DNA of 64,000 nucleotides from Smithella sp. Its GTDB lineage: Bacteria; Desulfobacterota; Syntrophia; Syntrophales; Smithellaceae. Location: NCBI GenBank assembly GCA_018056685.1, contig JAGPFC010000003.1:1-64000 (forward strand), in the 5' to 3' direction. The notes under the pieces are model-generated. The model did no database searches, had not been told where the DNA came from, and saw only the letters and a list, made by a program, of their open reading frames with translations. Both the position numbers and the translations under genes were made by a program. This document shows, piece after piece, positions 1-9,874 of the stretch; within the stretch, counting starts at the first letter, position 1; each line of letters starts with the position of its first letter.

Positions 1-1
1 T

Positions 2-145
2 ACGCGGGCGCTGCCTTCCGGCGGCCAGTCGTATGGTACGGTTGCGGGGAAGAAGGGTGGCCGGGCCATGGCCGGCGTTCAACCGGATCCCCGGAAAGTC
101 ATCCCGCTGGATGAGTCCGATCACGATGTATTAAACAGGTTTTGA
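2..145 (+). CDS. Methyl-accepting chemotaxis protein, C-terminal tail (partial)
   Basis: The open frame enters from the left edge and stops with TGA at 143-145, so only about 47 residues are visible. The tail is Gly/Lys rich and ends in KVIPLDESDHDVLNRF. This style of acidic, Phe-ending tail is common on chemoreceptors of deltaproteobacteria. The body of the receptor (membrane segments, HAMP, signalling hairpin) lies outside the window. The call rests on the tail and on the cheR-cheD-cheY-cheX-cheB run that follows 19 bases later. No receptor domain can be seen directly, so another chemotaxis protein such as a CheW or CheA tail remains possible. Confidence 0.55.
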   Translation, partial: TRALPSGGQSYGTVAGKKGGRAMAGVQPDPRKVIPLDESDHDVLNRF

Positions 146-163
146 TCAAGCCAAAAGATAAAT

Positions 164-1126
164 TTGAAGAAGATGCCGCTCTGCTTCATCAGCGGAGCGG
201 CAGTACAATCAAGGGTTGACAATAAAAATAAAATGGATTCGGAAGCCAGTAACGGTATAACGGATTATTATTCATTAGAAATTTCTCCAAGGCAGTTTGA
301 TAAAATCAGCGGACTGGTTTATCAAATCTCCGGGATAGATTTGCATGAGGGCAAGGAGGAACTCGTCAAGGCGCGGCTTTTGAAAAGGCTCAGGCATCTT
401 AAAATAACAAACTTTGAGCGCTACCTCAAATATCTGGCTGATGATAAAAGCGGAAAAGAATTGCGGGCGATGGTGGACGTGCTGACCACCAACAAAACTC
501 ATTTCTTCAGAGAGGCCGAACATCTGGATTTTTTAAGGGATGAAATTATTCCTCATCTGGGGAAGGGCCCGATCAGAATATGGAGCGCCGGCTGTTCTTC
601 CGGAGAGGAACCGTATTCGATCGCCATTGTTTTAAGTGAAGCCATTCCCGATATCGTGATACGCGATATCAGGATTCTGGCGACCGATATTTCGGATCGG
701 ATGATGGAAAAGGCCCGCAGGGGAATCTATGATGGAGAAACCATCAAGACCGTGCCACCGTTATTGAAACAAAAATATTTTGAAAGTGCCAAGGCCGGCT
801 CCGGACGCCAGTATCAGGTGATTCCGCAACTCCAGTACCTGATCAGTTTTGCCAAACTCAATCTGATGGAGGAATGGCCGATGCGGGGGCCGTTTGAAGC
901 TATCTTTTGTCGCAACGTCATGATTTATTTCGACAAGCCTACTCAGGAGAGACTGGTCGGAAGATTCTGGTCACTGTTGCGTGAGGGCGGGTATTTATTC
1001 GTGGGGCATTCGGAAAGTCTGACCTTTCTGAAACACGATTACCAGTATCTGCAACCGGCCGTTTACCGCAAAGTCAAACCGTCGGAAATGCATCCAAGAA
1101 AGCGCGTGGGAGTAAAAGGAAAATAA
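164..1126 (+). CDS. cheR: Chemotaxis protein methyltransferase CheR
   Basis: Transfers methyl groups from S-adenosylmethionine to glutamates of chemoreceptors in the cytoplasm. The helical CheR N-domain spans roughly residues 40-115 and ends in the family signature TTNKTHFFRE (108-117). The Rossmann-fold SAM site IWSAGCSSGEEPYSI (139-153) follows, and FCRNVMIYFD lies further on. Length (320 aa) is slightly long because the longest reading starts at a TTG (164). ATG codons at 173 and 233 are alternatives and none has a strong ribosome site; the codon at 233 would give the usual family length. It sits 6 bases before cheD and is part of the chemotaxis run. Confidence 0.93.
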   Translation: MKKMPLCFISGAAVQSRVDNKNKMDSEASNGITDYYSLEISPRQFDKISGLVYQISGIDLHEGKEELVKARLLKRLRHLKITNFERYLKYLADDKSGKELRAMVDVLTTNKTHFFREAEHLDFLRDEIIPHLGKGPIRIWSAGCSSGEEPYSIAIVLSEAIPDIVIRDIRILATDISDRMMEKARRGIYDGETIKTVPPLLKQKYFESAKAGSGRQYQVIPQLQYLISFAKLNLMEEWPMRGPFEAIFCRNVMIYFDKPTQERLVGRFWSLLREGGYLFVGHSESLTFLKHDYQYLQPAVYRKVKPSEMHPRKRVGVKGK

Positions 1127-1132
1127 TTATTT

Positions 1133-1615
1133 ATGGTCTATACGGTGGGAGTGGCCGATATCAAAATATCGGGAGAAGCTGAAGATTTATTAATCACCTA
1201 CGCGCTGGGCAGTTGTCTGGGGGTCACTGTTTATGACTTTAAAAAGAAAAAAGGTGCCCTCCTGCATTGCATGCTGCCGGATTCGAGTATTGACCGGGAA
1301 AAAGCAGCGGGCAATCCTTCCGTGTATGTGGACAGCGGAATGAAAGTCATGCTGGATAATTTTTACAAGAATGGTTCCCGCAAGAGCGATCTGTTGATCC
1401 GGGTGGCCGGCGGGTCCAGTTCAAAAGTGAATGAAGCGGAAGATTTTTTTCAAATCGGCCGCCGCAATTTTGTCAGCCTGCGTAAATTTCTGTGGGATGA
1501 AGGATTGATGCTGAAAGCTTATGATGTCGGGGGGTACGGATCACGCACCGTGACGCTGGAAATAGCCAACGGAAAAATGATCATCAAGTCTCAAGGTTCC
1601 CTCAAAGAGCTCTAA
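1133..1615 (+). CDS. cheD: Chemoreceptor glutamine deamidase CheD
   Basis: CheD hydrolyses receptor glutamines to glutamates and in many bacteria also docks with CheC/CheX-type phosphatases. The catalytic cysteine is visible in YALGSCLGV (Cys28) and the histidine in LLHCMLP (His45). The conserved IRVAGGSSS stretch and the FFQIGRRN segment follow. At 160 aa it has normal family length. It begins 6 bases after cheR, implying co-transcription. A CheX-like phosphatase two genes downstream fits the known CheD partnership, although CheC is the better studied partner. Confidence 0.93.
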   Translation: MVYTVGVADIKISGEAEDLLITYALGSCLGVTVYDFKKKKGALLHCMLPDSSIDREKAAGNPSVYVDSGMKVMLDNFYKNGSRKSDLLIRVAGGSSSKVNEAEDFFQIGRRNFVSLRKFLWDEGLMLKAYDVGGYGSRTVTLEIANGKMIIKSQGSLKEL

Positions 1616-1673
1616 ACCGTAAGTGCTTTTTAGGGATAAAATAAAAGCTTTAGATTAAATAGGAGAAGGTGAA

Positions 1674-2049
1674 ATGGCTTTAAATATTCTGGTGGTCGAT
1701 GATAGTGCAGTCATGAGATCCATTGTCATCAAAACACTGAAAATGACGGGACTTCCTTTGGGGGAAATCTGGGAGGGCAGCAACGGTGAGGAGGGCTTGA
1801 AGATTCTGCAGGAAAAATGGATCGATTTGGCCCTCGTCGATATACACATGCCGGTGATGGATGGAGAGGAAATGATCAACCATCTTCGGGAAAACGAACA
1901 GTACCAGAACCTTCCTGTCATCGTGGTCAGTTCGGAGAGTGATCCCAGTAAGATAGAAATGATGCATAGAAAAGGCGCCACATTTATCCATAAACCTTTC
2001 AAACCGGAAACCTTGAAAGAAGTCATGATTGCCGTCACGGGGGTGAGCA

Positions 2050-2066
<17 letters not shown>
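1674..2066 (+). CDS. cheY: CheY-like single-domain response regulator
   Basis: A stand-alone receiver domain of 130 aa. The acidic pair is D9-D10 and the phospho-acceptor is D56 in LVDIHMPVMDG. The Ser/Thr switch is in IVVSSESD and the invariant lysine is in FIHKPFKP. There is no output domain, so it presumably signals by binding a target such as the flagellar switch. A ribosome site (AGGAGAAGGTG) precedes the ATG. Its end overlaps the next gene by 17 bases, so the two are probably translated together. Motor output versus an adaptation or phosphate-sink role cannot be told from sequence. Confidence 0.88.
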
Positions 2067-3598
<1,532 letters not shown>

Positions 3599-3621
3599 AA
3601 CATCAGTCATATAAACCATCG

Positions 3622-4695
3622 TTATCGAATCTGCTCCAGCCATTTATTCAGGAGTTTTGTCTCTTTTTCTTTCCATTGAGGCGAGAAACGTATTTGTAAA
3701 AAAGATTCATACAGTTTGTCCATGGTTTTTACCGCATTTTCAACGAGGTAAATTCTTTCCAGCAGGCTTCCTGCCGGATCCTCGGGTGTTTCCTGCCAGT
3801 CCGGAGCCGGTAATTTCAAGGATTGGATATCAAACGAATCGGCCTTGATGGCAAATTCCCACTCGTTATTATCGTGAATCAGTTTGATGCCCGCTTCCTT
3901 GACTTTTTTCCCCTGCCGTATAGCTTCCTTGCCTTCAGTGAGTTCGGCGTGAATCCCGTGACAAACGACGCCCTGAGCATATTCGCCTTCCCCGGCTTCC
4001 AGAGCGATTCGTTTTAAAAAATGCAATTCCACTTCTTCTTTGCCGGACAGTTTGATTCGGCCGTTGCGCTCTTCCGCTTTGAACCAGAGCCAGGTCAGGA
4101 ATTCGCGGCCGATCAGAGAAACGGTTTCCATGGATTCCGGATTTTTGGCGATCAGATGATGCTCCTGAGGTGAAAAACGTTTCAGCGTCAGCGAAAAGGT
4201 CTTTTTGAATAAATCAGCAAAATCCTGGGCGACATTGTCGGAGAGCGATGAAAAATAAAGCGTGTTCTGGCTGACTGCCCAGCAGACATCGTAAAAAGAC
4301 GGCACGGGATCAGTTTTTTTCAGCAGATCCAGTTTAATCTTGTCTTTGATGGCCGAGGCCTGCTGTTTATGAATTCTGCTCTTGCCGCTTTCAGCAAGCT
4401 GGCGCCTTTCTTCCTCCATGATTTTTATCTTCATCAACTTGGAGGGAATCAATTTACGGTCAATGCGCAGAGAAAAGATCAGATAATCACCCAGCGCGTA
4501 ATTGGCATTCTGGAAATGACTGTCGAGGATATCGGTCAGAGAAACCCACCCCATGGTTTTTTCTTCTGTTGATTTAAAAGTATCCTGATATGAATTGGCT
4601 TTGATCCGGTTGTTGACGAAATTTAAAAATGCCTGCGGTAACTGTCCCTCCACGTGAAAACGGGAGAAGGTAAAACTGCCTTTCAGTAAACTCAT
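3622..4695 (-). CDS. rdgC: Recombination-associated protein RdgC
   Basis: RdgC is a ring-shaped double-strand DNA binding protein that restrains RecA-driven recombination. Family features seen here are a central MGWVSLTD segment, a lysine-rich helix around residues 80-130 with RIDRKLIPSKLMK, and an SLSDNVAQDFADLF stretch. At 357 aa it is longer than the roughly 300 aa enterobacterial protein. A ribosome site (AAGGAG) lies 6 bases before the ATG and a good promoter just upstream. It converges on cheB with a 23-base gap. Sequence divergence from E. coli RdgC is large, so the call is by family resemblance. Confidence 0.8.
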   Translation of the reverse strand: MSLLKGSFTFSRFHVEGQLPQAFLNFVNNRIKANSYQDTFKSTEEKTMGWVSLTDILDSHFQNANYALGDYLIFSLRIDRKLIPSKLMKIKIMEEERRQLAESGKSRIHKQQASAIKDKIKLDLLKKTDPVPSFYDVCWAVSQNTLYFSSLSDNVAQDFADLFKKTFSLTLKRFSPQEHHLIAKNPESMETVSLIGREFLTWLWFKAEERNGRIKLSGKEEVELHFLKRIALEAGEGEYAQGVVCHGIHAELTEGKEAIRQGKKVKEAGIKLIHDNNEWEFAIKADSFDIQSLKLPAPDWQETPEDPAGSLLERIYLVENAVKTMDKLYESFLQIRFSPQWKEKETKLLNKWLEQIR

Positions 4696-4720
4696 CTTTC
4701 ACTCCTTATAAGGCTTGCAC

Positions 4721-4748
4721 CCTATATTACCACGGGACGGCATGTCAA
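4721..4748 (-). promoter_or_regulatory. Sigma-70-type promoter of rdgC
   Basis: Read on the minus strand: a perfect -35 TTGACA (4743-4748), 16 bases of spacer, and -10 TATAGG (4721-4726). It is positioned about 25 bases before the rdgC start codon. The rest of the 267-base divergent region towards nadK shows no other clear element. Confidence 0.6.
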
Positions 4749-4962
4749 GAATTTATGATGCCGATTTTATGCGAAAATTAGATCATTTTAGTCATCTGCC
4801 GGTTAAATATTTATCCGTGGACAGAGGTTTTTTTTTGTGTTAGGTGACCTGCATATTGCCAGAAAAACATCAGCAATACGACTTAAAAATCACTGCTTAA
4901 CGCGTGCGGTACCTTGCGGTTTAGAGACAACGGGTTTCCGGATCCTGTCGGAGGTGATTCCA

Positions 4963-5853
4963 CTGAAAATAAAAAAAATAGGCATTGTCGCCAATACGGA
5001 AAAAGAAAAAATTGCCGATCACGTTCTTTCGCTAAAGCAATGGCTGGAAGAAAAGGGTGTGCAAGCATTTCTGGAGATGGAAATTTCCAGAAAAATATCA
5101 ACAAATGACGGACTTGCCTGGAACGAACTGGCGAAAAAATCGCAAATGGTTGTTGTGCTTGGCGGGGACGGAACGATGCTGCGCACGGCGCATTATCTGG
5201 CCGGGCACAGAGTGCCCATCCTGGGAATCAATCTGGGCAGTTTCGGTTATCTGACCGAAGTCAACTTAAATGAGATTCATTCGACGCTGGACTTGATTAT
5301 CCTGGGCAAATTTGTAACGGAAAAAAGAATGATGCTGGATGTCAGCGTCAGGCACGGAAAAAATATCACTCGTGTCGGCAGCGTTTTAAATGACGTGGTC
5401 ATTAATCGCGGCGACCTGTCCCGCATGAACGAACTGGAAGTCGATATTAACGGCAAATACCTGACAACGTACAAGGGCGACGGTCTGATTGTATCCACCC
5501 CTACCGGTTCCACCGCCTATTCACTTTCCGCCGGAGGTCCGATTGTCTTTCCGGGCAAGGACCTGATTATTGTCAATCCCATTTGTCCCCATATGCTGAC
5601 GAATCGTCCGATCATTTTTCCCGAGGATGCCAGTCTGCAAATCACACTCTGGTCCAAAGATCAGGGGGCCATGCTGACGTTGGACGGACAGGAGGCCTAC
5701 AAAATAAAATCCGGCGACGCTATCATGGTAAAAAGATCGAAGCATGTTACGACGCTGGTTCTTTCTCCCTACCGCAGCTACATGGAAATCCTGCGTTCCA
5801 AACTCGGATGGGGTGATTTACCTCCGGGAGCCAGGAAAAGAAAAAATGCTTAA
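4963..5853 (+). CDS. nadK: NAD kinase
   Basis: Phosphorylates NAD to NADP in the cytoplasm. The family signature GGDGTML lies at about residues 67-73, with GINLGSFGYLTE after it and the TPTGSTAYSLSAGGPIV loop near residue 180. The frame is open back to a GTG at 4837, but homologues begin at the KIKKIGIVAN stretch. The best ribosome site, GGAGG at 4950-4954, is spaced 8 bases before an in-frame CTG at 4963, and a GTG at 4954 overlaps that site. I therefore choose the CTG, giving 296 aa, the usual length. Its last 8 bases overlap recN. Confidence 0.88.
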   Translation: MKIKKIGIVANTEKEKIADHVLSLKQWLEEKGVQAFLEMEISRKISTNDGLAWNELAKKSQMVVVLGGDGTMLRTAHYLAGHRVPILGINLGSFGYLTEVNLNEIHSTLDLIILGKFVTEKRMMLDVSVRHGKNITRVGSVLNDVVINRGDLSRMNELEVDINGKYLTTYKGDGLIVSTPTGSTAYSLSAGGPIVFPGKDLIIVNPICPHMLTNRPIIFPEDASLQITLWSKDQGAMLTLDGQEAYKIKSGDAIMVKRSKHVTTLVLSPYRSYMEILRSKLGWGDLPPGARKRKNA

Positions 5854-7558
5854 TGAACTGAGTATAAAAAATTTTGCCATTATCGATGAACTTCATCTGT
5901 CATTCAGCGAAGGTTTGAATGTCATTTCCGGAGAAACGGGCGCGGGAAAATCCATCATTGTCGGTGCGGTCAGTCTGCTGCTGGGAGACCGGGCGACAAC
6001 AGAAATGATCAGATCTCAGGCGGATACGGCAACGGTGGAAGCCGTTTTTGATATTTCGGACAATAAACCGTTGCAGGCCAGGGTGGCCGCCATGGGATTC
6101 CCGGAATCTGATGAACTGATTATCCGGCGGGTGATTTCCCATGCCGGGAAAAACAAAGCTTTTATCAACGGACATGCGGCGACGTTAATGAACTTATCCG
6201 CCGTCAGCGAGTTGCTGATCAATATCTGCGGTCAACATGAGCATCAGGTGATTCTCAATGCCGAAAATCATATCGATATCCTCGATGAATTCGGCGACTG
6301 TATGGTTCAAAGAACTGAATATGAGGAGATTTATAATCGGTATCAGCAAACCAAAAGTGAAATAGACCGATTGAGAAGTTTAAGCCGGAGCCGGGAGGAA
6401 AAAGCCGACTTGTATAAATTTCAGCTTAAAGAAATTCAGGACATTCATCCTCAGCCGGCGGAAGATATAACGCTTGCCGATGAGAAAAAAGTTCTGGTCA
6501 ACGCCCAGAGGCTGACAGATTACGCCCATCGCGCGTTTGATTTGCTTTATGGTGATCAAGACAGCGCCATGGTGAAGCTCAAGGAAGTTGGAAATCAGAT
6601 CAGAGAGATTAAAAAAATAGATGCCAGTCTGAACATCGCCGATGCCGATATGGAAAGCAGTGTGATTGCTCTTCAGGAAGCGGCGTTGACGCTGCGGGAT
6701 TATATGAAAAACATCTATTTTGATGAAAGCAGACTGGCGGCCATCGATGATCGCCTGGAACTGTTAAATCGTCTGAAAAGAAAGCACGGGGGAACTCTGG
6801 AGGCTGTGCTGAACAGAAAACAGGAAATAGAGGAATCGCTGAAAACGGTATTTTCTCTGGAAGAAGAACTGGAAAGGCTGAACCGGGAGCAGGATAAAAT
6901 CAAAGAACATTTAAAGCAAAGCGCCGATAAACTTTCTCAGAAAAGACAGGGGGCGGCAAAAAGACTGGAGGATGCGGTTGACCGGGAAATCCGTGCGTTG
7001 AATATGCCGCACGCGTCTTTTTATGTGAACTTTCGCAAATCCCTCGATGAGGTTTCCGAATCCTTCGGACCTAAAGGCATTGATGACATTGAATTTTACC
7101 TGTCCGCCAACAAGGGAGAGGAAGCCAGATCGCTCAACAAGGTTGCTTCGGGAGGAGAATTATCGAGAATTATTCTGGCCCTGAAAAATGTTTTGTCACG
7201 CACCGGATCTGTTTCCTCCATTGTTTTCGATGAGGTCGATAACGGGATCGGGGGAGCCGTTGCGGAAATTGTCGGCCGCAAGCTGAAAGAAGTTTCAGCT
7301 AACCATCAGGTTATCTGCATTACCCACTTGCCTCAAATCGCGTGCTTTGGAGAAAAGCACCTGCATGTTTCCAAAAAGGTTGTGAAGGGAAGAACCATCA
7401 CCTCGGTAAACGAACTGGATGAGGACCGCCAAATCGAAGAAATCAGCCGCATGCTCGGCGGCGTTCATGTCACGGAAACAACCCGGGAGCATGCCCGCGA
7501 AATGCTGAACAACTCACGATCCTATCAATTGAATAAAACAGGAGAAAGAAGATGCTGA
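5846..7558 (+). CDS. recN: DNA repair protein RecN
   Basis: SMC-like ATPase that acts at double-strand breaks. Walker A GETGAGKS lies near residue 30. A long coiled-coil middle (about 150-380) follows, then the ABC signature ASGGELSRI and Walker B IVFDEVDNGIGG. At 570 aa the length is normal. The ATG at 5846, which overlaps the nadK stop by 8 bases, gives the standard N-terminus MLNELSIKNFAIID; the frame is open further upstream but only through nadK. nadK-recN adjacency is common in bacteria. It overlaps the next gene by 7 bases. Confidence 0.96.
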   Translation: MLNELSIKNFAIIDELHLSFSEGLNVISGETGAGKSIIVGAVSLLLGDRATTEMIRSQADTATVEAVFDISDNKPLQARVAAMGFPESDELIIRRVISHAGKNKAFINGHAATLMNLSAVSELLINICGQHEHQVILNAENHIDILDEFGDCMVQRTEYEEIYNRYQQTKSEIDRLRSLSRSREEKADLYKFQLKEIQDIHPQPAEDITLADEKKVLVNAQRLTDYAHRAFDLLYGDQDSAMVKLKEVGNQIREIKKIDASLNIADADMESSVIALQEAALTLRDYMKNIYFDESRLAAIDDRLELLNRLKRKHGGTLEAVLNRKQEIEESLKTVFSLEEELERLNREQDKIKEHLKQSADKLSQKRQGAAKRLEDAVDREIRALNMPHASFYVNFRKSLDEVSESFGPKGIDDIEFYLSANKGEEARSLNKVASGGELSRIILALKNVLSRTGSVSSIVFDEVDNGIGGAVAEIVGRKLKEVSANHQVICITHLPQIACFGEKHLHVSKKVVKGRTITSVNELDEDRQIEEISRMLGGVHVTETTREHAREMLNNSRSYQLNKTGERRC

Positions 7559-8010
7559 GAAAAGCGCGCATTGAAGATGTCAAGACGATCCATCGGATGA
7601 TCAATTTATCGGCGGGAAAAGGTGAAATGCTGCCGCGCGCGCTGACGGATCTTTATAAATCCCTGCGGGATTTTTTTGTTTTTTATGATGAAGAGGAATC
7701 ACAAATTACCGGTGTTTGCGCGATGAATATCATCTGGGAAAACCTTGCGGAAATCCGTTCGCTTTATGTGGATGAAAATCACCGGAAAAAAGGCGTCGGC
7801 AGACAGCTTGTGGAGGCCTGTATCTCCGAAGCCATTACAGTAGGCCTTTTCAAGATTTTTACCCTCACGTATAAAAAAGAATTTTTTGCCCGGCTGGGAT
7901 TCAAGGAAATCGACCGGGGGCTGTTGCCTGAAAAAATATGGTCTGACTGTTTTCACTGTTCCAAATACCCCGATTATTGTGATGAAACGGCAATGATTGT
8001 GGAGCTATGA
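7552..8010 (+). CDS. GNAT acetyltransferase, short ArgA-like (N-acetylglutamate synthase type)
   Basis: A 152-aa single GNAT domain with the acetyl-CoA loop HRKKGVGRQL. The N-terminus (RKARIEDVKTIHRMI) and the cysteine-containing tail SDCFHCSKYPDYCDE resemble the short N-acetylglutamate synthases of Geobacter-like and clostridial bacteria, which start arginine synthesis without the amino-acid kinase domain of classical ArgA. It overlaps recN by 7 bases and mltA by 4, so it is translated within that run. No arginine gene is nearby, so the substrate is inferred from resemblance only. Confidence 0.68.
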   Translation: MLRKARIEDVKTIHRMINLSAGKGEMLPRALTDLYKSLRDFFVFYDEEESQITGVCAMNIIWENLAEIRSLYVDENHRKKGVGRQLVEACISEAITVGLFKIFTLTYKKEFFARLGFKEIDRGLLPEKIWSDCFHCSKYPDYCDETAMIVEL

Positions 8011-9164
8011 GATATTCTTTGAAAATATTTCTGTTCATGGTATTGGTCGCGTTGCTCAATGGCTGTATTCATGCTGTTTCTGAAACATCTGTAAAACCAC
8101 TCGAAACGTTTGTTTCCGTTGTTGCTGATGATCTGGATTTTAGCGATGATCTGGATCGGGAATCCCTGGAGACGGCGATTGAACGCAGCATTCATTTTTA
8201 TGAAAAAGCCGGGCGCAATAAAGTTTTCAATATTAACGGTCAAGCCATGAAGGCTCGGGAATTTAAAGAAACGCTGATCACCTTTCGCGATATTCTGCGA
8301 AGAACAGATAATCAAGCCGATTTCAAAAAAAGAATCGCCGGGGAGTTTCAGGTTTACCGCCTTTCCGGTTTTGATGACGAAGACAGTGTGCTTTTTACCG
8401 GTTATTATGAGCCGTTCCTCGAAGGTTCTCTGGAACGGACTGCGAAATTCAAATACCCGCTCTATGCCGTTCCCTCGGATTTGATCAAACAACAAAATCA
8501 GATCGGCCGGATGGATGGCGGAAAATTTGTGCCCTACTACAGCCGGCGGGAGATTGATGTGGAAGGTGTTTTGCAGGGCAGAAATCTGGAACTGGTCTGG
8601 GTTTCTGATCCTCTGGCATTGTTTTCTCTGCACATTCAGGGCTCCGGAAAGATTAAACTGGAAGACGGCGATGTTTTATCAGTGGGTTTTGCACAAACCA
8701 ACGGCCGTCCCTTTCGCAGTGTTACCAAATTCATGCTGGAGGGCAACAGGATAAACAGCGCCGAGGCCAACTATCGACACGATTTCCTAAAAGGGAAAAG
8801 CGACCGGGAAATTTTCGATACATTAAGTCACAACGAACGATACACCTTCTTTCGTTTTCTGGAAAAAGATCCGGTTGGTTCTTTGGGTGAACCGGTAACC
8901 CCCGGTCGAACCATTGCGACTGATCCCGATTTTTTTCCCGAAGGTGCCCTCGCCTTCATCCGTTTGAAAAAGCCTGTTTTCGATGAAAAGGGGAAATTTA
9001 AGGAAAAAGTTCAATTTTCCCGTTTTGTGTTCAGTCAGGATAAAGGAGCAGCCATCAAAGGACCCGGCCGGGTTGATCTTTTCTGCGGTTTTGGTGAACA
9101 AGCGGAATACACGGCGGGAATGCTGAAAGAAAAGGGCACATTATATTTGCTGCTGAAGAAATAA
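8007..9164 (+). CDS. mltA: Membrane-bound lytic murein transglycosylase A
   Basis: Cleaves the glycan strand of peptidoglycan from the outer-membrane side. The N-terminus is a lipoprotein signal with lipobox LLNGC near residue 20. The MltA domain follows with FTGYYEPFLEGS, the LVWVSDPLALFSLHIQGSG segment and VGFAQTNGRPFRSV. The C-terminal 3D-type domain shows three aspartate-containing segments ending in GPGRVDLFCGFG. Length (385 aa) is normal. The start ATG overlaps the preceding TGA (ATGA), so it is coupled to the acetyltransferase. Confidence 0.93.
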   Translation: MRYSLKIFLFMVLVALLNGCIHAVSETSVKPLETFVSVVADDLDFSDDLDRESLETAIERSIHFYEKAGRNKVFNINGQAMKAREFKETLITFRDILRRTDNQADFKKRIAGEFQVYRLSGFDDEDSVLFTGYYEPFLEGSLERTAKFKYPLYAVPSDLIKQQNQIGRMDGGKFVPYYSRREIDVEGVLQGRNLELVWVSDPLALFSLHIQGSGKIKLEDGDVLSVGFAQTNGRPFRSVTKFMLEGNRINSAEANYRHDFLKGKSDREIFDTLSHNERYTFFRFLEKDPVGSLGEPVTPGRTIATDPDFFPEGALAFIRLKKPVFDEKGKFKEKVQFSRFVFSQDKGAAIKGPGRVDLFCGFGEQAEYTAGMLKEKGTLYLLLKK

Positions 9165-9350
9165 ATGTTTCAGACATGTATGTGCTGAGAAGGGACTGCG
9201 AAATTTAAGTGTATTCTGGTGAAAATCCCCGTTATTTCTGTTAAATAATTTTGAATATTCAATTTTTTGCAGATATTGAGCAAATATTTATTATTGATTT
9301 TGCTGGATAAATTCAATTAATTATAATAAAATAATTAAAATCATTACTTA

Positions 9351-9365
9351 TGGCTTGTATCTTGC
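9351..9365 (+). promoter_or_regulatory. Sigma-54 promoter of the pilin gene
   Basis: TGGCTTGTATCTTGC matches the sigma-54 consensus, with GG and GC elements separated by exactly 10 bases. It lies 63 bases before the pilin ATG in a very AT-rich leader. Pilin genes of proteobacteria are commonly sigma-54 dependent through PilR, which supports the call. No PilR gene is in the window. The 9165-9350 stretch upstream is AT-rich and otherwise featureless; enhancer sites would be expected there. Confidence 0.72.
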
Positions 9366-9427
9366 TTTTTTTATTAGATTTATAGACAAGTTAATAAATC
9401 TAATAATTTCAATTGAAAAGGCGTATC

Positions 9428-9826
9428 ATGTTAAAAATCTTCAGGAAAGAAAGGCAACAAGGGTTCACGCTTATCGAGTTGATGATTGTCATTGCGATTA
9501 TCGGCATACTGGCAGCAATCGCCATCCCTCAGTTCATTACATACAGAAAAAGAGGGTATGTCGCATCCCTGAACAGCGATGTCAAAAATGCTTATACTTT
9601 ATCCCTGGCCTATCTTACGGAAAACCCTAACGGCACTTTAACCCTTGCCGCTTTGACTTCAGCAGGTTACGAATCTTCTTCGAGTGCGACTACAAGTATA
9701 ACCTGGACCAATAATTCCAATTACACAATAACTGTGACAGGTCCCGCGCATTGGAGTTTGACTAAAAGTACCGCGGAAATGCGCATTATTTCAGGCATCG
9801 CAACACTTGATCCCGCAAAAATATAA
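9428..9826 (+). CDS. pilA: Type IV pilin, major-pilin-like
   Basis: A prepilin with a short positively charged leader (12 residues ending in RQQG), cut before Phe13. The mature N-terminus FTLIELMIVIAIIGILAAIA is canonical, with the conserved Glu at mature position 5. The globular part is short and rich in Ser/Thr/Asn, and no disulphide cysteine pair is seen. Product 132 aa. The ATG at 9428 has AAGG 7 bases upstream; a TTG at 9413 in the same frame would lengthen the leader. It is monocistronic with its own sigma-54 promoter. The TMTC-like gene that follows is on the opposite strand and may modify the pilin. Confidence 0.92.
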   Translation: MLKIFRKERQQGFTLIELMIVIAIIGILAAIAIPQFITYRKRGYVASLNSDVKNAYTLSLAYLTENPNGTLTLAALTSAGYESSSSATTSITWTNNSNYTITVTGPAHWSLTKSTAEMRIISGIATLDPAKI

Positions 9827-9874
9827 ATTTTTTATAACTACGGCAAAATATCAAACCACACTCGCATTGAATCA

